A DNA stretch of 64,000 bases from Parasitella parasitica (taxonomy: Eukaryota; Mucoromycota; Mucoromycetes; Mucorales; Mucoraceae), in contig MU619317.1 in the NCBI GenBank assembly GCA_025201805.1, forward strand, positions 89,258-153,257. Direction: 5' to 3'. The position numbers and the translations under genes are program-made. Below, piece by piece: positions 47,740-60,981 of this stretch. The notes beneath the pieces were generated by a model. The model saw nothing but the letters and a program-made list of their open reading frames with translations. It was not told the origin of the DNA and searched no databases. Position 1 is the stretch's first letter. Each line of letters begins with the position of its first letter.

Positions 47740-47920
47740 GTTGCAAAATATATATAAATATTAATTACAGTGAGATAATAAGGTATACGGCGGAAAAGAA
47801 GAAAGATGAAAAATAAAAAGGTTCTTTTTTTTTTACAAGTTATTATTATTGCAAAAAAATGTAAATGTAACAGTGGTTTGATTGGACAAAGAAATATACC
47901 TATATTATTTCAACGTTACG

Positions 47921-48386
47921 TTACTTGGAGCTTTGCTTGTAGGAGCTGGTATCGAGCACCTGTTTTCCACACATGGCGCAAATCCCCTTTTTGTAGGCGC
48001 AGTCTATGTCTCCTATGGTAAGCTTTGCTCTATTTTTCTGTCTGTATTTTTACACTTGCCTTGGCAATAGTGTGCCTTGTCTTGATGCAATTTAGACTTG
48101 CACAGTTTGCATTTGCGCACATCCAGAGGGTCAAATCTATACTACCACGCTTTAGCAATAGAGTCCCACGCTGTTGTTTGGGTCTGCGCATTACCGTATT
48201 TTTGCAGAGCTTGACAACAGCTTGTTTTGGTTCAGTTTTCTGCCTGACGATCCAACTGCAATGAAGTGTGAGCGCACATTCAGCAGTAGCAGTACATTGT
48301 ATACCTTTGGCATTTTTGGATCCCTCTTTCCACTTGTCAGGAGCAGCCAATGCCGTTAGTTTCTTTTCGCACTTTTTGCACACCAT
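47921..48386 (-). CDS. CRIPT: CRIPT homologue (cysteine-rich PDZ-binding protein)
   Basis: Four exons: 48386-48305, 48255-48195, 48136-48060 and 48012-47921, total 312 nt (103 aa, the usual length). The spliced protein follows animal and fungal CRIPT throughout: 'MVCKKCEKKL', 'APDKWKEGSKNAKG', 'SGRKLNQNKLLSS', 'IRFDPLDVRKCKLCKSKLHQ', 'AHYCQ', and 'CAYKKGICAMCGKQVLDTS'. The CxxC pairs are zinc ligands. In animals CRIPT links PSD-95 to microtubules and is also a minor-spliceosome component; its fungal role is not settled. Intron 3 has a GC donor (CCAAG|GCAAGTG), required by the conserved join. The start is 121 bp downstream of the DUF1749 gene's stop on the same strand. Confidence 0.92.
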
Positions 48387-48507
48387 GATGTTATATTTGG
48401 TTTGCAGAGGTTTGCAGAGGAAAAAAAAAAAAAAATAAAAAAAAAAGACGATTTTATTCCTTTTCATTTGAAACTCCTGATGCATTTGCCTTACATGCCA
48501 AACAAGA

Positions 48508-49090
48508 CTACTTGCCAAGCGAAACCAAAAAGTCTGATACAATCTGGCAAAATACTTGCTGAGCCTCTTTGTCATTGATGCAGTGATCGGCATTAGCCAC
48601 CAAATGCCCCTCTTTGATGGCAGGTACAAGCTTCTTGAATCTTTCAATGTTTTCCCTGGCGTCTCCACTGCTAGGCATGTAGTATTCGTCCTTTTCGCCA
48701 TACACCCATACAATGGGTCGGTCGACGTCTTGGAATAGCCTCGTAATCTCTTTGTCATCAAAGTCAGTTGAGAATACATCATCATCGCCACTGGAGACAT
48801 ATACGTGTGTTAGTCAAAAATGTAAAAGTGTTCAACACATGTGGTACGTACTATTTGGCAGCCAGAGAGTAGTAACGATCTGCAGTGATGGGCGACCAAT
48901 GGGCATTTCTAGGCATGATCTCCTGCCCTCTGCCGTCAGCCCTCATCCTAGTACTCAGCTCCACGTACTCGTCATAGTTTTTCAAGCTTGCCAAATATTG
49001 TCGATCTGAGCAAGGCGCCTGGAGGACGTAGCCACTGATGGCTTTACTATGCTTACCGTTCTTGTTATGCCAATAACAATCTTGGCTGCC

Positions 49091-49131
<41 letters not shown>

Positions 49132-49526
49132 TTTTTTTTTTTTTTTTTGTATTTTTTACAGAGGAATGAGACATGTACTTTGGGATGTTGTCCGATATCT
49201 CACAAACCTGTAGAATGGCCTATAAACACAATCTGCGTCTTTTGACGTTTTGACTGGAGGTATTCGACCAATGCATCCAGCTGTCTACAGTCGGTTTGCA
49301 GATCACTTGTTCCAAAACCATCTACGCTGGAGCTAAGTTGCACCTGCGTAAGAGACCAACCGAGCTTAGAGATGCTTTTGAACAGAGGCGGGAGGAAGGG
49401 AACCGAGTTGAAACCATCGCCCAAACCGCCAATAAAGACAACAGTCTTCTCGGAGGCAGGGCTCGTCTCAAACGCATTCAAACGATCTTTTTCATCATAT
49501 TGAAACAAATCACCCGAAAACTCCAT
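48508..49526 (-). CDS. DUF1749-family alpha/beta hydrolase
   Basis: Three exons: 49526-49208, 49089-48852 and 48790-48508 (840 nt, 279 aa). The start 'MEFSGDLFQYDEKDRLNAFE' is preferred over upstream Mets because sequence before it has no coding character. The nucleophile elbow is 'GHSTGSQD' (Ser), interrupted by intron 1; 'RPIVWVYGEKDEYY' carries the acid and 'NADHCIND' the His. The family includes fungal siderophore esterases (SidJ-like) that hydrolyse fusarinine-type compounds; Mucorales use rhizoferrin instead, so the substrate here is open. Intron 1 contains a 37-nt T run plus another of 18. Confidence 0.85.
49093..49148. repeat. Poly(T) tract inside an intron
   Basis: 37 T, one A, then 18 T within intron 1 of the DUF1749 gene. 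Confidence 0.95.
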
Positions 49527-50089
49527 TTTGCAGTAGTGGTAGCAGAGAAGAAACACGACTGAAGCCCCTTGATGCCATTTATTTAGACTTTCAAATCTCA
49601 CGGCGCTTGAATTCTGTTCCCCTTCTGTCACAGGTGTGCGTTTGAGACGCATTATGCAACAGACGCTGAAAATCCATAAATAAAGAATGGCTTCTACGCC
49701 GGATGTAACGTCAAAATAGCAAGTTGCTTGTATGTTACCAGTAAAGAAATGAAGCATGTTGGGGGTGGGGGGTGGGGCTGTGTCATTGTATACATTTCTA
49801 GAGCTCCTGGCATTCATGCATGTATACATTGTATCATAAGCCTCTTGAGAATGAGCCTGTGGTAACCGAGTCGAGTGATAGAGAAGCTCACTCTTAAAAG
49901 CTAGTAACGACGCAAAATGCTGGGAATCAGCAGTTAAACAAGAGGTGGTTATATCATATAAAGCAGCGTATACAAACCCTAACCCTGACTTTTTATTTTC
50001 AAACTCTGCTCCAGGCATTGGATGACATTTAGGTGAAGGGTGTTTGTTTTGCCAAGTTTGTTTTTCTTCATTTCATATTTATTTGCAAG
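49527..50089. other. Divergent intergenic region
   Basis: Promoter area shared by the DUF1749 hydrolase (-) and the TMEM256-like gene (+). A GGGGGTGGGGGGTGGGG patch lies near 49760. Confidence 0.5.
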
Positions 50090-50590
50090 ATGGCGTCTCA
50101 ATTCTATTGGAGAGCAGGCAGTCTTTTAGGTGAATGAACGATAAAGTTGAATTGTTCAAGTATTTATATAGTAACAATCATACGAATAAAATATTATATG
50201 AATATATAGGTGCTTCTGGTATTGCTTTGGGTGCATTTGGGGCTCACGGTCTTGTAAAAGTTGTAGGCGATAACCCGACAAAAATCAAGGTAATTTAATA
50301 CGTATCTGAATATATTCAACATTTGTACTCATTAGTTGAAAAAGAATTGGGCTACTGCTGCTCATTTCCAAATTATCCACGGCGTTGCGCTTTTGGCATT
50401 ATCCTCAATTCCCCCTACTGTTCGTCGTATCCACCCTGTTGCGCAGCCCTTAATTTTAGGTGGCACCGTCATGTTTAGTGTAACAATTTACCTGTTGACA
50501 CTTGACAGAGAAAAGTTCCGTTCATTGGGCCCAATTACTCCTCTAGGTGGTGTCGCCTTGATGGCTGGCTGGGCAGCCCTCGTACTTTAA
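50090..50590 (+). CDS. TMEM256/DUF423 family small membrane protein
   Basis: Three exons: 50090-50129, 50210-50289 and 50336-50590 (375 nt, 124 aa). The product matches the DUF423/TMEM256 (YgdD) family: 'GASGIALGAFGAHGL', 'WATAAHFQIIHGVALLAL', 'LILGGTVMFSVTIYLL' and 'LGPITPLGGVALMAGWAALV'. Four membrane helices are expected. The family is conserved from bacteria to animals; its molecular function is not established. All joins are phase-consistent with standard sites. Confidence 0.93.
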
Positions 50591-52102
50591 GTAATTTGGG
50601 CTGTCCCAGGTCTTTGCAGATGATTACAAAAGATTTTTGTATACGTTAAAATATAAAAAAAGTAATAAAGACTACCTTTACCAGATAAAAACTACTGATT
50701 TTTATTGATTGATAAGAGGCCATCTATTTATATTAGGATAAATTTGCATAAATCAATCTACGGATACAAGACTATAACACAGTAGTAGTCAGACCAAGAT
50801 CTATCTCCATATTTAATCAGCTAATCATTATGAATGTAAATTATTCATCGATAATGTAAAATGCATTCACTATAATGTATGGTCACCATTCCATGAGATG
50901 ATAAAACATGAGTTACTACTGAAAATGGAATAGTAACTGTCTTTGTACTCAATTAATGTTAGGGTATTCAATGTGTTAGGCAGTCTTTTACCGAGGTATA
51001 ATATTCTTCGGTGATAAATTGATTAATAGTTAATTTGAATCCATAAATTCAAGAAAAGTAAAGATATTTACATCTTTTCCACCTTAGATCCTTTCCATGC
51101 ACACTTAATAATGATCCACACTTTGGAGCCATATTGGTCATTAGTCGTGTGTTTGTCGTTTTCAGGACAGAAACTGTACTGTTAAATAAAGCTAGCTTTG
51201 CACGGTTTACTACCCATTGTGATGAGTGTTTGGTGCATTAATATTTTTTCTTTATTCAGACATATATTTTAACACTGTATCGAATTGTTAAATTTTCCTC
51301 GCTCAAAGAGATCACCTTTTCAAACCTGGTGAATGTCAAGTTCGCCACTATATTGATCTTTTTTTTTTGTTTTTTTTTCTTTTCTACATCATATATGGTC
51401 AGGAAAGCGGATATGACACATTGTCAATGTTCTCATGCTGCAGAAGCCTTTGTTTATGTGAAGGTAAGAGATAAAATAAACTGTTTTATTTTGTCGACTC
51501 CATAGTCTTAAATCAGAGGGAAACTTTTTCAACTCTACCAAGTGGGTCGATAGTCTAGCCGCACTTATATGACATCTCTACATACGCCAAATTTTCGCTC
51601 AGTTACTTTGTTTATAACAAGCTCAAGATATATAATAACACTTATTTTACCAAGCCTAACATTGTATTCGCAAATTGAAGCTAGTAAGCTTAACCATCAT
51701 TAGTTTCGTAGGTAAAAATATCCTAAACAGATGTAATTATGGACAACCACTGCATATAAATTTTTAATACTGAAAATCGACTTTATCTTTAAATAATATG
51801 TTACATATGTTACTTGTAATCACATCATCAGTTCCATCTTCAACTGAAAAATCTTTGCAAAAATCATAGTAAACATCACAAGTTCTATTATTTAGAAATG
51901 AAAATCTCCTTGGGTGGTGATAATAGGGGGAGGGGGGTGAGCACAATTTTGTTATAAGGTTGCTGACTTGACCCGAAACAAACTTTTATGCTCGCAAAAT
52001 AAGCCTTGCCTCTTGCCGTCGCAACTTAAAAAAGATGCGTTCGTTGTTAACATTTCTTTCCTCAACTTTTACTCTTGATAGCAACAACAGCAACATCATC
52101 AT
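50591..52102. other. Intergenic region, AT-rich
   Basis: No supported gene over 1.5 kb. One isolated exon-like piece (about 51397-51464, ATG to a GTAAGA donor, product 'MVRKADMTHCQCSHAAEAFV') could not be joined to anything downstream. Confidence 0.45.
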
Positions 52103-52743
52103 ATGAACTCTGGTTTATCAGATTCTCGAAAAACCGAGCACAAAAAGTCCTGGAAATGGTGGCAAAACAGTGCGAATTCTACAGCGAAACCTCCGGCTAA
52201 TGTGATCTGCTCTGAGGAGCTTGAGGGCGATCAGATTGGAAACTGTGGGCTGGATTACTCCTCTTCCATTGCACAATCATCCTTGTTAGTGCATCATTCG
52301 ATCCATTCAAAAGAATCAGAAGATATTGCATCCACAGCATCAATTAAAAGCAAACCCTGGGCTTCAAAGACTCTAAAGCAGGCAGCAGTAGCCAGCCAAG
52401 ATGATAATGAAGATGAAGACGATCAAAGCACACTGGGAACAACTCAATCACTAAACAAAATCAAAACGAATTGTACAAATGTAAAGAGCAGGGACAGAGA
52501 AACGCCATCCCCTTCTCCAATTAACACAGTGCCTTCCATTACTTCATCGACTATCCCCGTGCTTGATTACAATCCTGGAGCGCAACAGTCTCGTCGTAAA
52601 AGTATGGAAACAGCAGCGTTATTCTCCGGCATAAAGGTAAGTTTTTCTATTTCATAGATGCTGTCATTATTATATTCATTGCAGTATGTGTATAGGCTAA
52701 GCTTGGGAAATGGGTTTATCGAAGTGATAATACAAAAGATTAA
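52103..52743 (+). CDS. Hypothetical Ser-rich, acidic-patch protein
   Basis: Two exons, 52103-52636 and 52696-52743, in phase with good splice sites; 193 aa. The N-terminus has a basic/aromatic stretch ('HKKSWKWWQNSA'). The middle is Ser/Thr-rich with an acidic 'DDNEDEDDQ' patch and likely disordered. The C-terminus 'SGIKAKLGKWVYRSDNTKD' is formed across the splice and is amphipathic. No domain is recognised. It may be a regulatory phosphoprotein; upstream exons cannot be excluded. It is convergent with the ICT1-like gene, whose stop lies 134 bp away. Confidence 0.55.
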
Positions 52744-52876
52744 CAATCTCTTCCTTTCGATCTTCTATCACTCTTTTTTTGAGATTGTTTCTTTTTGTAT
52801 TCCTTGCGATTTCTATCCTGTAATTTTTTCCTAATTTTCAGTTAAAACTTTTGCTCAACTCGAATGCTAATTGTAC

Positions 52877-53367
52877 CTACAATTGTTCTACCCTTAATAA
52901 AGTTGCTTGATCTGGTTCTTTTGCAACTGCTACAGATTCTCTTATAATGCCGGTTAATTTCTCATAACAGTCTTGTATGTTTTTGGCCTGGGACCTTGAC
53001 CTGTCAGATGTGATGATAAGTTCGTTCTCTTTACTCTTTCTCAATTGAGTTGAGTTTTTCAGATTTTTAATAGCGTAATCAGGAAGCCACGTATTGGCTT
53101 TCGATAACGATAACCGCATGTCTACCTTAGTACTCACTATTATCTGTCATTTACTGAGTTCCTCCCGAGTATGCTGTAATTTTTTTTTGCCAAACCTTTA
53201 TTCACATTTTGTCCTCCAGGACCACTGCTTCTACTGAAACTGATGGATATATTATCTTTTGGAATATGGGACTGGTTGAATGATTGTTGCCAGGAAGTTG
53301 CTTCTTTAAATGTCCAGGTCTTTGCCGTATAGAATCTCTTTGCCAAGTGTTTGTAAGAGTTTATCAT
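52877..53367 (-). CDS. Mitochondrial ICT1/Pth4-like peptidyl-tRNA hydrolase
   Basis: Two exons, 53367-53196 and 53136-52877. The N-terminus ('MINSYKHLAKRFYTAK') looks like a mitochondrial targeting peptide. The class-I release-factor core has the catalytic 'GPGGQNVNK' with GGQ, followed after the splice by 'VSTKVDMRLSL' and later a basic/helical C-terminal region ('RSRSQAKNIQDCYEKL'). Such proteins free peptides from stalled mitochondrial ribosomes or free peptidyl-tRNA without codon recognition, and ICT1 is a ribosomal large-subunit component in animals and fungi. Length (143 aa) suits a short ICT1/Pth4 form rather than full RF1. The basic tail seems short. Confidence 0.85.
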
Positions 53368-53865
53368 TTTTAGTAAAAAAAAAAAATTTGAATGGTGCAG
53401 AAAATTTCGTGCCCATTCTATTCTGTCCGGCCTGTTGAGTCACCTCCCCCCCCCCCAGCCAAAGGCCAAAGGCCAAAGGCCAAAGGCATCATCCAATTGA
53501 TGTCAAGACGCCACATTGTATCTATTTATCACAATCAAGAGTTCTTTTAACGATTCGCAGACATCATGTTGGAAAGTCTAAATGATTTGATCAAAACTAC
53601 AATCTCGAATTTTTGCTTTATTTTTCAGCGACCAAGACTGATTAAAGTAGTATTAAATGGCAACCGCATCATGTCGATATTTGGCCTTGATTCATGTTAC
53701 TCAAAAGTGCCACAATTACCTAAAGTTTGAACACAAGATCGACAATCAAATTAACAGATATCCAGCGCACTAACAACATGCAATCAAATCCTTCAATTTT
53801 TGTTCTTCTTTATTAAATGGGGGAGGGGGGGGGGGAGGGTTTAGACAAAAAAAAAGATCAAGAAA
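53368..53865. other. Intergenic region with heptanucleotide repeat
   Basis: Between the ICT1-like start and the PAB1 stop. Contains a C run (53446-53457), a (GCCAAAG)4 repeat (53458-53485) and a G-rich patch near 53820-53840. Confidence 0.6.
53458..53485. repeat. (GCCAAAG)4 tandem repeat
   Basis: Four perfect 7-bp copies right after a C run. Confidence 0.95.
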
Positions 53866-55900
<2,035 letters not shown>

Positions 55901-56187
55901 ATATATGTTAAAGTGTCAAACCCAAAACTATGAGATTAGACAATTAGATGAAGAAAACGGCGAATAAACGTCGAAAAGAAGAGGGAAAAGAAGAGAGAAA
56001 GAGAAAGAGAAAGAGAAAGAACAAGAACTCACAACAAGACGAAAAAAATTTGCTTTTTGCGCCTGTTCCGGTACATATTTACCTCGAGGAGAGGACTCTC
56101 CAGAGAACAGGCTTTCCCTATATGAAAAAATTTTCGGTCGGATTTTCAAGATTACATCAAAGAGCTTCTCTGCAAAACAACAACAAA
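55901..56187. other. Divergent spacer PAB1 / cryptic gene
   Basis: Contains a GA-rich (AAAGAG)n-like tract at about 55976-56025. Confidence 0.5.
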
Positions 56188-56691
56188 ATGGATACCAAAG
56201 GAAAAAAGGTCACCATACACAACAAGCCATGTTGTATCGTTAGGATGAATGCAACTGATTTGAATAGATTGCATGTATTGATTTCAGAGAGAAGGACCAT
56301 GTGGATCAGATGCAACAGTTGGTGAGTCGATTTCCAAAAGATGAAATCATTCCAAGAAAAAAAAAATAGGTCAATTGGCAGCAGATGCAATCTTATGAAT
56401 TAATAGCGATCATTGTTTGCAAATCAGTGTTTGAAACACGTTGCAATTATATAACATCTGCTTAAATTCATCATAAAACAAGATCAGCTACGGTATAACG
56501 ATATCAAATTTCTGGAAAGGGGACAACAGTTATTACTGGATAGAAATATTCCTTTTCTGGATGATCCGAGTATTGTTGATGATCTCAATATGCTAGACCA
56601 CGAACCAAGCAGCTTTAGACATCTAGCATCGTCTCATCAGGCTTTTCTATTGCATACAAGATGTTATGTGCAAATAAACCTTGATTTGTAA
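56188..56691 (+). CDS. Cryptic four-exon small gene, hypothetical protein
   Basis: Exons 56188-56208, 56268-56321, 56370-56439 and 56483-56691 join in one frame (354 nt, 117 aa). The second donor is consensus (GTGAGT); the first (GTCACC) and third (GTTGCA) are weak. The product reads 'MDTKGKK', 'IACIDFREKDHVDQMQQL', 'WQQMQSYELIAIIVCKSVFE', 'LRYNDIKFLERGQQLLLDRN' and 'IPFLDDPSIVDDLNMLDHEP'. Exon 4 alone is a long protein-like frame and is hard to explain by chance. An AATAAA (about 56672) lies near the stop. I do not recognise the family; it looks like a small helical regulator. Divergent from PAB1. Confidence 0.42.
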
Positions 56692-57346
56692 ATCTTTACA
56701 TTTGGTCGGCTGGGAGATTTCAAGGGAACAAAAACTATCGTGAATTGCGATTTCGTCAAACCTGCCGACCACAGCCATGATGCTAATCGTGAGCATGACT
56801 CTCTGCATACTACCATTTTGAAAAGGTTGATACCATTTTATCATTTTGAATCTGCTCTTGCATTTCAGGCTTATATCAGACATGACTGATCTCGTGAAAA
56901 AACAAGTGATTAGACATATACCTCGATTTTGTGAAATTATGATGCAATCTCGAAATAATGATTATCGGTGTTATATATCATGTGAATAACTCATAGTGTA
57001 TGTGCTTCAAATATCTATCATCCTTATTTTCCAGAAGGTTTACTTCTCTCATGAAAATTGAACCAGACACAACTATGACTACGGTTCTAGACTCTGTTCA
57101 TTAAAACTGATATTTAGTAATAAAATAAAGCATATTGTAACACTATTAGTTCAATGATAATACAAGGGAAATTCAAAGTTGCAGTAATTTATGGCAAATA
57201 CTTGTTCAATGAAAAGATCACTGTATGTAAATATTTGTTGCCACATAAATATCATATCATAAAATATATGTATACATATATACATATATACATGTAAATA
57301 TATATATATAAAGTGGGGTTTTCATGTTTACGATGCTTTAAACATG
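56692..57346. other. Intergenic, AT-rich
   Basis: TA-rich sequence, with a TATATACATATATACATA-type stretch at 57266-57310. No gene seen. Confidence 0.5.
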
Positions 57347-58385
57347 TTAGTGACCTTTGTATATAGGCTTTCTCTTTTCTTTGAACGCTTGAAGGCCCTC
57401 CAATCTATCCTGTGTCGGAATAACTTGAGCATAGTATGATTGCTCAACCTCCAAGCCTGAATCCCTTTGTCCGGCAAATATGTTAGTGGTTGATTGAACA
57501 GGTTCAAGAAATACTTACATGTCTAAATGTGCACCTCTATCGATAGCTAGCTTGGCCATGCGAATAGCAACGGGACCTTGAGGTAAAATTGACCTAGCAA
57601 TTTCCAGAGATTTCTCAGTAGCACTATCCTCAGCAGCATGGTTGACAACGCCATATTCTTTGGCTTTCTGAGCGTTCAAAATCTCACCGGTGAAAATCAG
57701 TTCTTTGGCTTTGGGGACACCTATAAGTCTGGGTAATCGCTGGGTTCCCCCAGCGCTACAGACAATATATCAGCTTCTCTTTCTGTGTATGGTTGTATGC
57801 AGCCTCTCTCTCTCTCTCTTATACCTACCCTGGGATAATAGCCAATTTCGTCTCGGTCAACCCCATTTTTGCGGCTGGCCCTGAGAATAAATGAGTATCA
57901 GATCAGTGAGACTATCAGAGTAACTTACCAGCTACACGAATATCACAGGACAGAGCCATTTCCAATCCGCCTCCAAAAGCAGGACCATCAATTGCAGCAA
58001 TAGTGGGGATGGGGAGCGTCTCCAGTTCTCGGTAAGCTTTTCTCAAAGTATACAAAAACTGGGTGACTTGAGACGGGTTCATGGAAGCACGCTCCTTTAA
58101 ATCAGCACCAGAGCAAAATGCGCCAGGTACAGCACTTTGAATGATCAGCACACGCGACTCTGCAGAGAACCTGACGTCTGCCAACGCCTGTCTGAATTCA
58201 GACAGCAAGTTTACGGACAGAGCATTTCTGGATGCTGGACGATTTAGCTTTAGAATGGAGATGCCACCTTCGATGTGCTCCAAGTAGGCTTCTTTGGAGG
58301 CGCTGGTGGAGATAGATCTGAAGGCAAGAGATTCCCTTGGGCCAACGGTTGAGATTGAGATTATACGACGTATAGCGATAGACAT
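57347..58385 (-). CDS. Mitochondrial enoyl-CoA hydratase, AUH-like (methylglutaconyl-CoA hydratase type)
   Basis: Four exons: 58385-57929, 57880-57829, 57755-57519 and 57464-57347 (864 nt, 287 aa). A presequence-like N-terminus ('[12 protein letters not shown]') suggests mitochondria. The crotonase fold has '[14 protein letters not shown]', the oxyanion-hole motifs '[10 protein letters not shown]' and '[19 protein letters not shown]', then '[20 protein letters not shown]' and the C-terminal '[20 protein letters not shown]' with '[11 protein letters not shown]', which is typical of AUH rather than generic EchA. Known AUH reactions are 3-methylglutaconyl-CoA hydration in leucine breakdown and itaconyl-CoA hydration to citramalyl-CoA. 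It lies 83 bp downstream of the CLYBL-like gene on the same strand. Confidence 0.88.
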
Positions 58386-58468
58386 GTTGCAATTTTGAAA
58401 AGTTCAGCGTACAGGAAACAAAGCAATGATAAATGCACCCGTGAGAAAAATGGAGTTTTTATTTTTAT

Positions 58469-59956
58469 TTAAACCTCATTTTTATCGTTCTTTTCGATTT
58501 CGGGTATTTGCATACCACCAGCTGCTGCTCGAGCAATGACTTTTTCAGCCCACTTGACGACAGGCATGTCAATCATTTTGCCATTTAAGCTGAATGCGCC
58601 AATGCCTTTTTGCGAATTAGTGTGAAACCCGTCAACAATGCGCACTGCTCTCTCCAGGTCTGCAGGATCTGGTAAAAATGTTTTCTGAATGATATCAATC
58701 TGGTCAGGATGAATGGCCTGTTTTCCTGCAAATCCAAACTCGCGGCCCTCTTTACACTCTTGCGCCAGTGTGTCCTGGTCCAGATAATCCACACAAACCA
58801 GGTCAATTGCTTGTAGCCCATAGGCAGCAGCTGCATTCACTATCAATTGTCGGGCAAACAGCATTTCTTCTCTCGTCTTGGTTCTTATTAACCCCAAATC
58901 TGCACAATAATCTTCTGCAGCAAACTATGTTTGTCATAAGCCTTGTTGTCCCTAAGCAAAATGCAAAAACTTACTATTAATGCGTCTAATCGAGGGTCTG
59001 CTGTGACAATTTCTTTGATATTCATCATTCCTAGAGCACTTTCAATCGATGCCATCAATCGAATGCGATCACGTCTACCAGAGCAATTAGAAAAAAAAAT
59101 CCCCCCCTTTCAAATGCGACAAAGCTTACTGTGACTCCACTGCTACAGAATCAATCATCCTACTGACGAATTGTATGTCTTTAGCACTTTGAACTTTGGG
59201 AATTACGATGGCTTGCAGTCTTTTTGAATGAAGCTAGCGAATTTAGTGATTAAACATGACATCATCTGCCCGCACAATGTTTCTAGTATTTACAATCACA
59301 TTGAGGTCATCCAGTTCATGTCCTAAAGACATGAAAAAAAAAAAAAAAGAGTAAATATTCTCGTCGACCGTCTATACTGAAGATGCTTACCTGATCCAAC
59401 TGCGTTTATTCTCACTGCTTTTTCTGCTTTTCCGTGTTCTGATGCCTTTCGAAATCAGTTAATGCCATGGCACAATCCCTTTTAAAACAACATACCTCCA
59501 AGGCATCTATCACCATATGCCTAGCTGTTCCTTTTTTACTTGATGAAACGCTGTCCTCGAGATCATAAACAACACAATCTGCCCCGACAGATATAGATTT
59601 GTGGATTTTTCTCTCGTCGCTGCCCGGAACTATAATAACATGAGTTTTCAGTTTCTCTCTTTCACACATTGAAGAGCTTCTGTCTTTCTTACCATAAAAC
59701 AAGGCTCTTCTTGATCTGACTGTGTTTTTTTTCTCTGTTACTGCTGTACTATAGACGCGCCATAAAGAACCTGCTTTACCATTCATGCCTCCTAGCCGAG
59801 TTCCTGCAAAAACACACAAATACAAATTTAATATCCGCCTATCAACACATCAAAGTGATGTCTTGTTGCATTTTGGCATTAGAAATATACTTTACCGCTG
59901 ATAGAACTTGATGGGATCTTTGATGTGATGCTAATTAGGCCAGTAATGCGGAACAT
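58469..59956 (-). CDS. Citramalyl-CoA lyase / CLYBL-like (HpcH/HpaI family)
   Basis: About eight exons from ATG 59956; clear ones are 59956-59896, 59803-59693, 59629-59496 and the last, about 58922-58469. A mitochondrial presequence-like start ('MFRITGLISITSKIPSS') precedes 'RRALFYVPGSDERKIHKS', 'DCVVYDLEDSV', 'ASIESALGMMNIKEIV', 'FAAEDYCADLG', 'IVNAAAAYGLQAIDLV' and 'FGFAGKQAIHPDQIDIIQ'. This is the citrate lyase beta-like family: Mg-dependent, cleaving (S)-citramalyl-CoA to pyruvate and acetyl-CoA in animal mitochondria, with malate-synthase-like side activity. Its position directly upstream of the AUH-like gene fits a shared C5-dicarboxyl-CoA pathway. Middle exon borders were read by eye and may be off by a few bases. 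Confidence 0.85.
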
Positions 59957-60248
59957 GTTTTTTTCGTTGGCTCAAATGCGAGTATTGTAAATAAAAAGCA
60001 AAAGAAAGAAAGCGAGTAGAAAAGAACTGTCTTGCTGAAAAAATATTTTTATAAACGCTCCGTGACCCCTGTTTGAGCGTCTCAACTGGATAGAATCCTA
60101 CAATTTATGCCGCACATACAGCATCGAAATGAACAGATCAAGCTTGCACAGTAAAGCAAAGGTCTCATATGATGGAATCAGTGAGCGCATTTAATATATT
60201 ACGTATGCATATACCAAAAATTCATTGATTGCAAGGAATTGAATAGCG

Positions 60249-60321
<73 letters not shown>

Positions 60322-60981
60322 TCATAAAAATTTCCAACTATACATTCATCATAAAGTATCTCAGAAGGATCATGTTGACCGCAATGGGTCTAGATTTATT
60401 GAAGGTTTTATGACACATCATTTCATTGCCAACTTACTGCATTTTTGAGTGCAATGTCTTGAAAAGATGGACAAATGGGGCGAGTCAGAGTAAGGAGCAT
60501 TCGAAAAGGAAGAAAGTGTGGAAAATAACGACGATCATAACAGGGCTGTAGGGCCATCTATTGATTGCATCAGAGGAGGAGAGAAACTAAAGAAAAACGC
60601 AGCCTTTTTTACTTTGCCTCGTGCATCTATGAGTTCTCTTTAATTTGTCTTATAAGCTTTAAACGATAACGACAATTAGCTTTTATCCAGGTCAGGAGGC
60701 AGCCAATGGAAACAGCTGATCAAGGTACACAATGCTGAATCCTTCAAAATTATCAGGCCACTCGACATCAAATCGTTCGATAATCTCTATTTATCTATTC
60801 AAGACACTCATATATTTGTTAAAATAAAACTAGTAATACGATTTGATCAGGAGCTAACAACTGCATTTTTATGGTATGATTTTTTTTTTTCTAATTCTTT
60901 AGATATAAATACGACTATTCAGTTTTCTAACTCTTGGCTTGATCCATATCCTTTCGTATTCAAATTACATATACAACAGCA
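59957..60981. other. Divergent intergenic region with giant poly(A) tract
   Basis: Between the CLYBL-like start (-) and the NDUFA4-like start (+). It contains the 66-nt A run at 60249-60314. No gene seen. Confidence 0.5.
60249..60314. repeat. Poly(A) tract, 66 nt
   Basis: An uninterrupted run of A on the plus strand. Confidence 0.97.

Noticed and set aside
48030-48800. A 256-codon minus frame joining the hydrolase and CRIPT regions
   Set aside because: It mixes frames of two genes and a homopolymer; the spliced CRIPT and DUF1749 models explain the conserved residues.
51397-51464. Isolated first-exon-like piece with a GTAAGA donor
   Set aside because: No acceptor gives a continuing frame toward the gene at 52103.
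53458-53485. Telomere-like heptamer repeat (GCCAAAG)4
   Set aside because: Only four copies, wrong sequence for fungal telomeres and internal to the chromosome.
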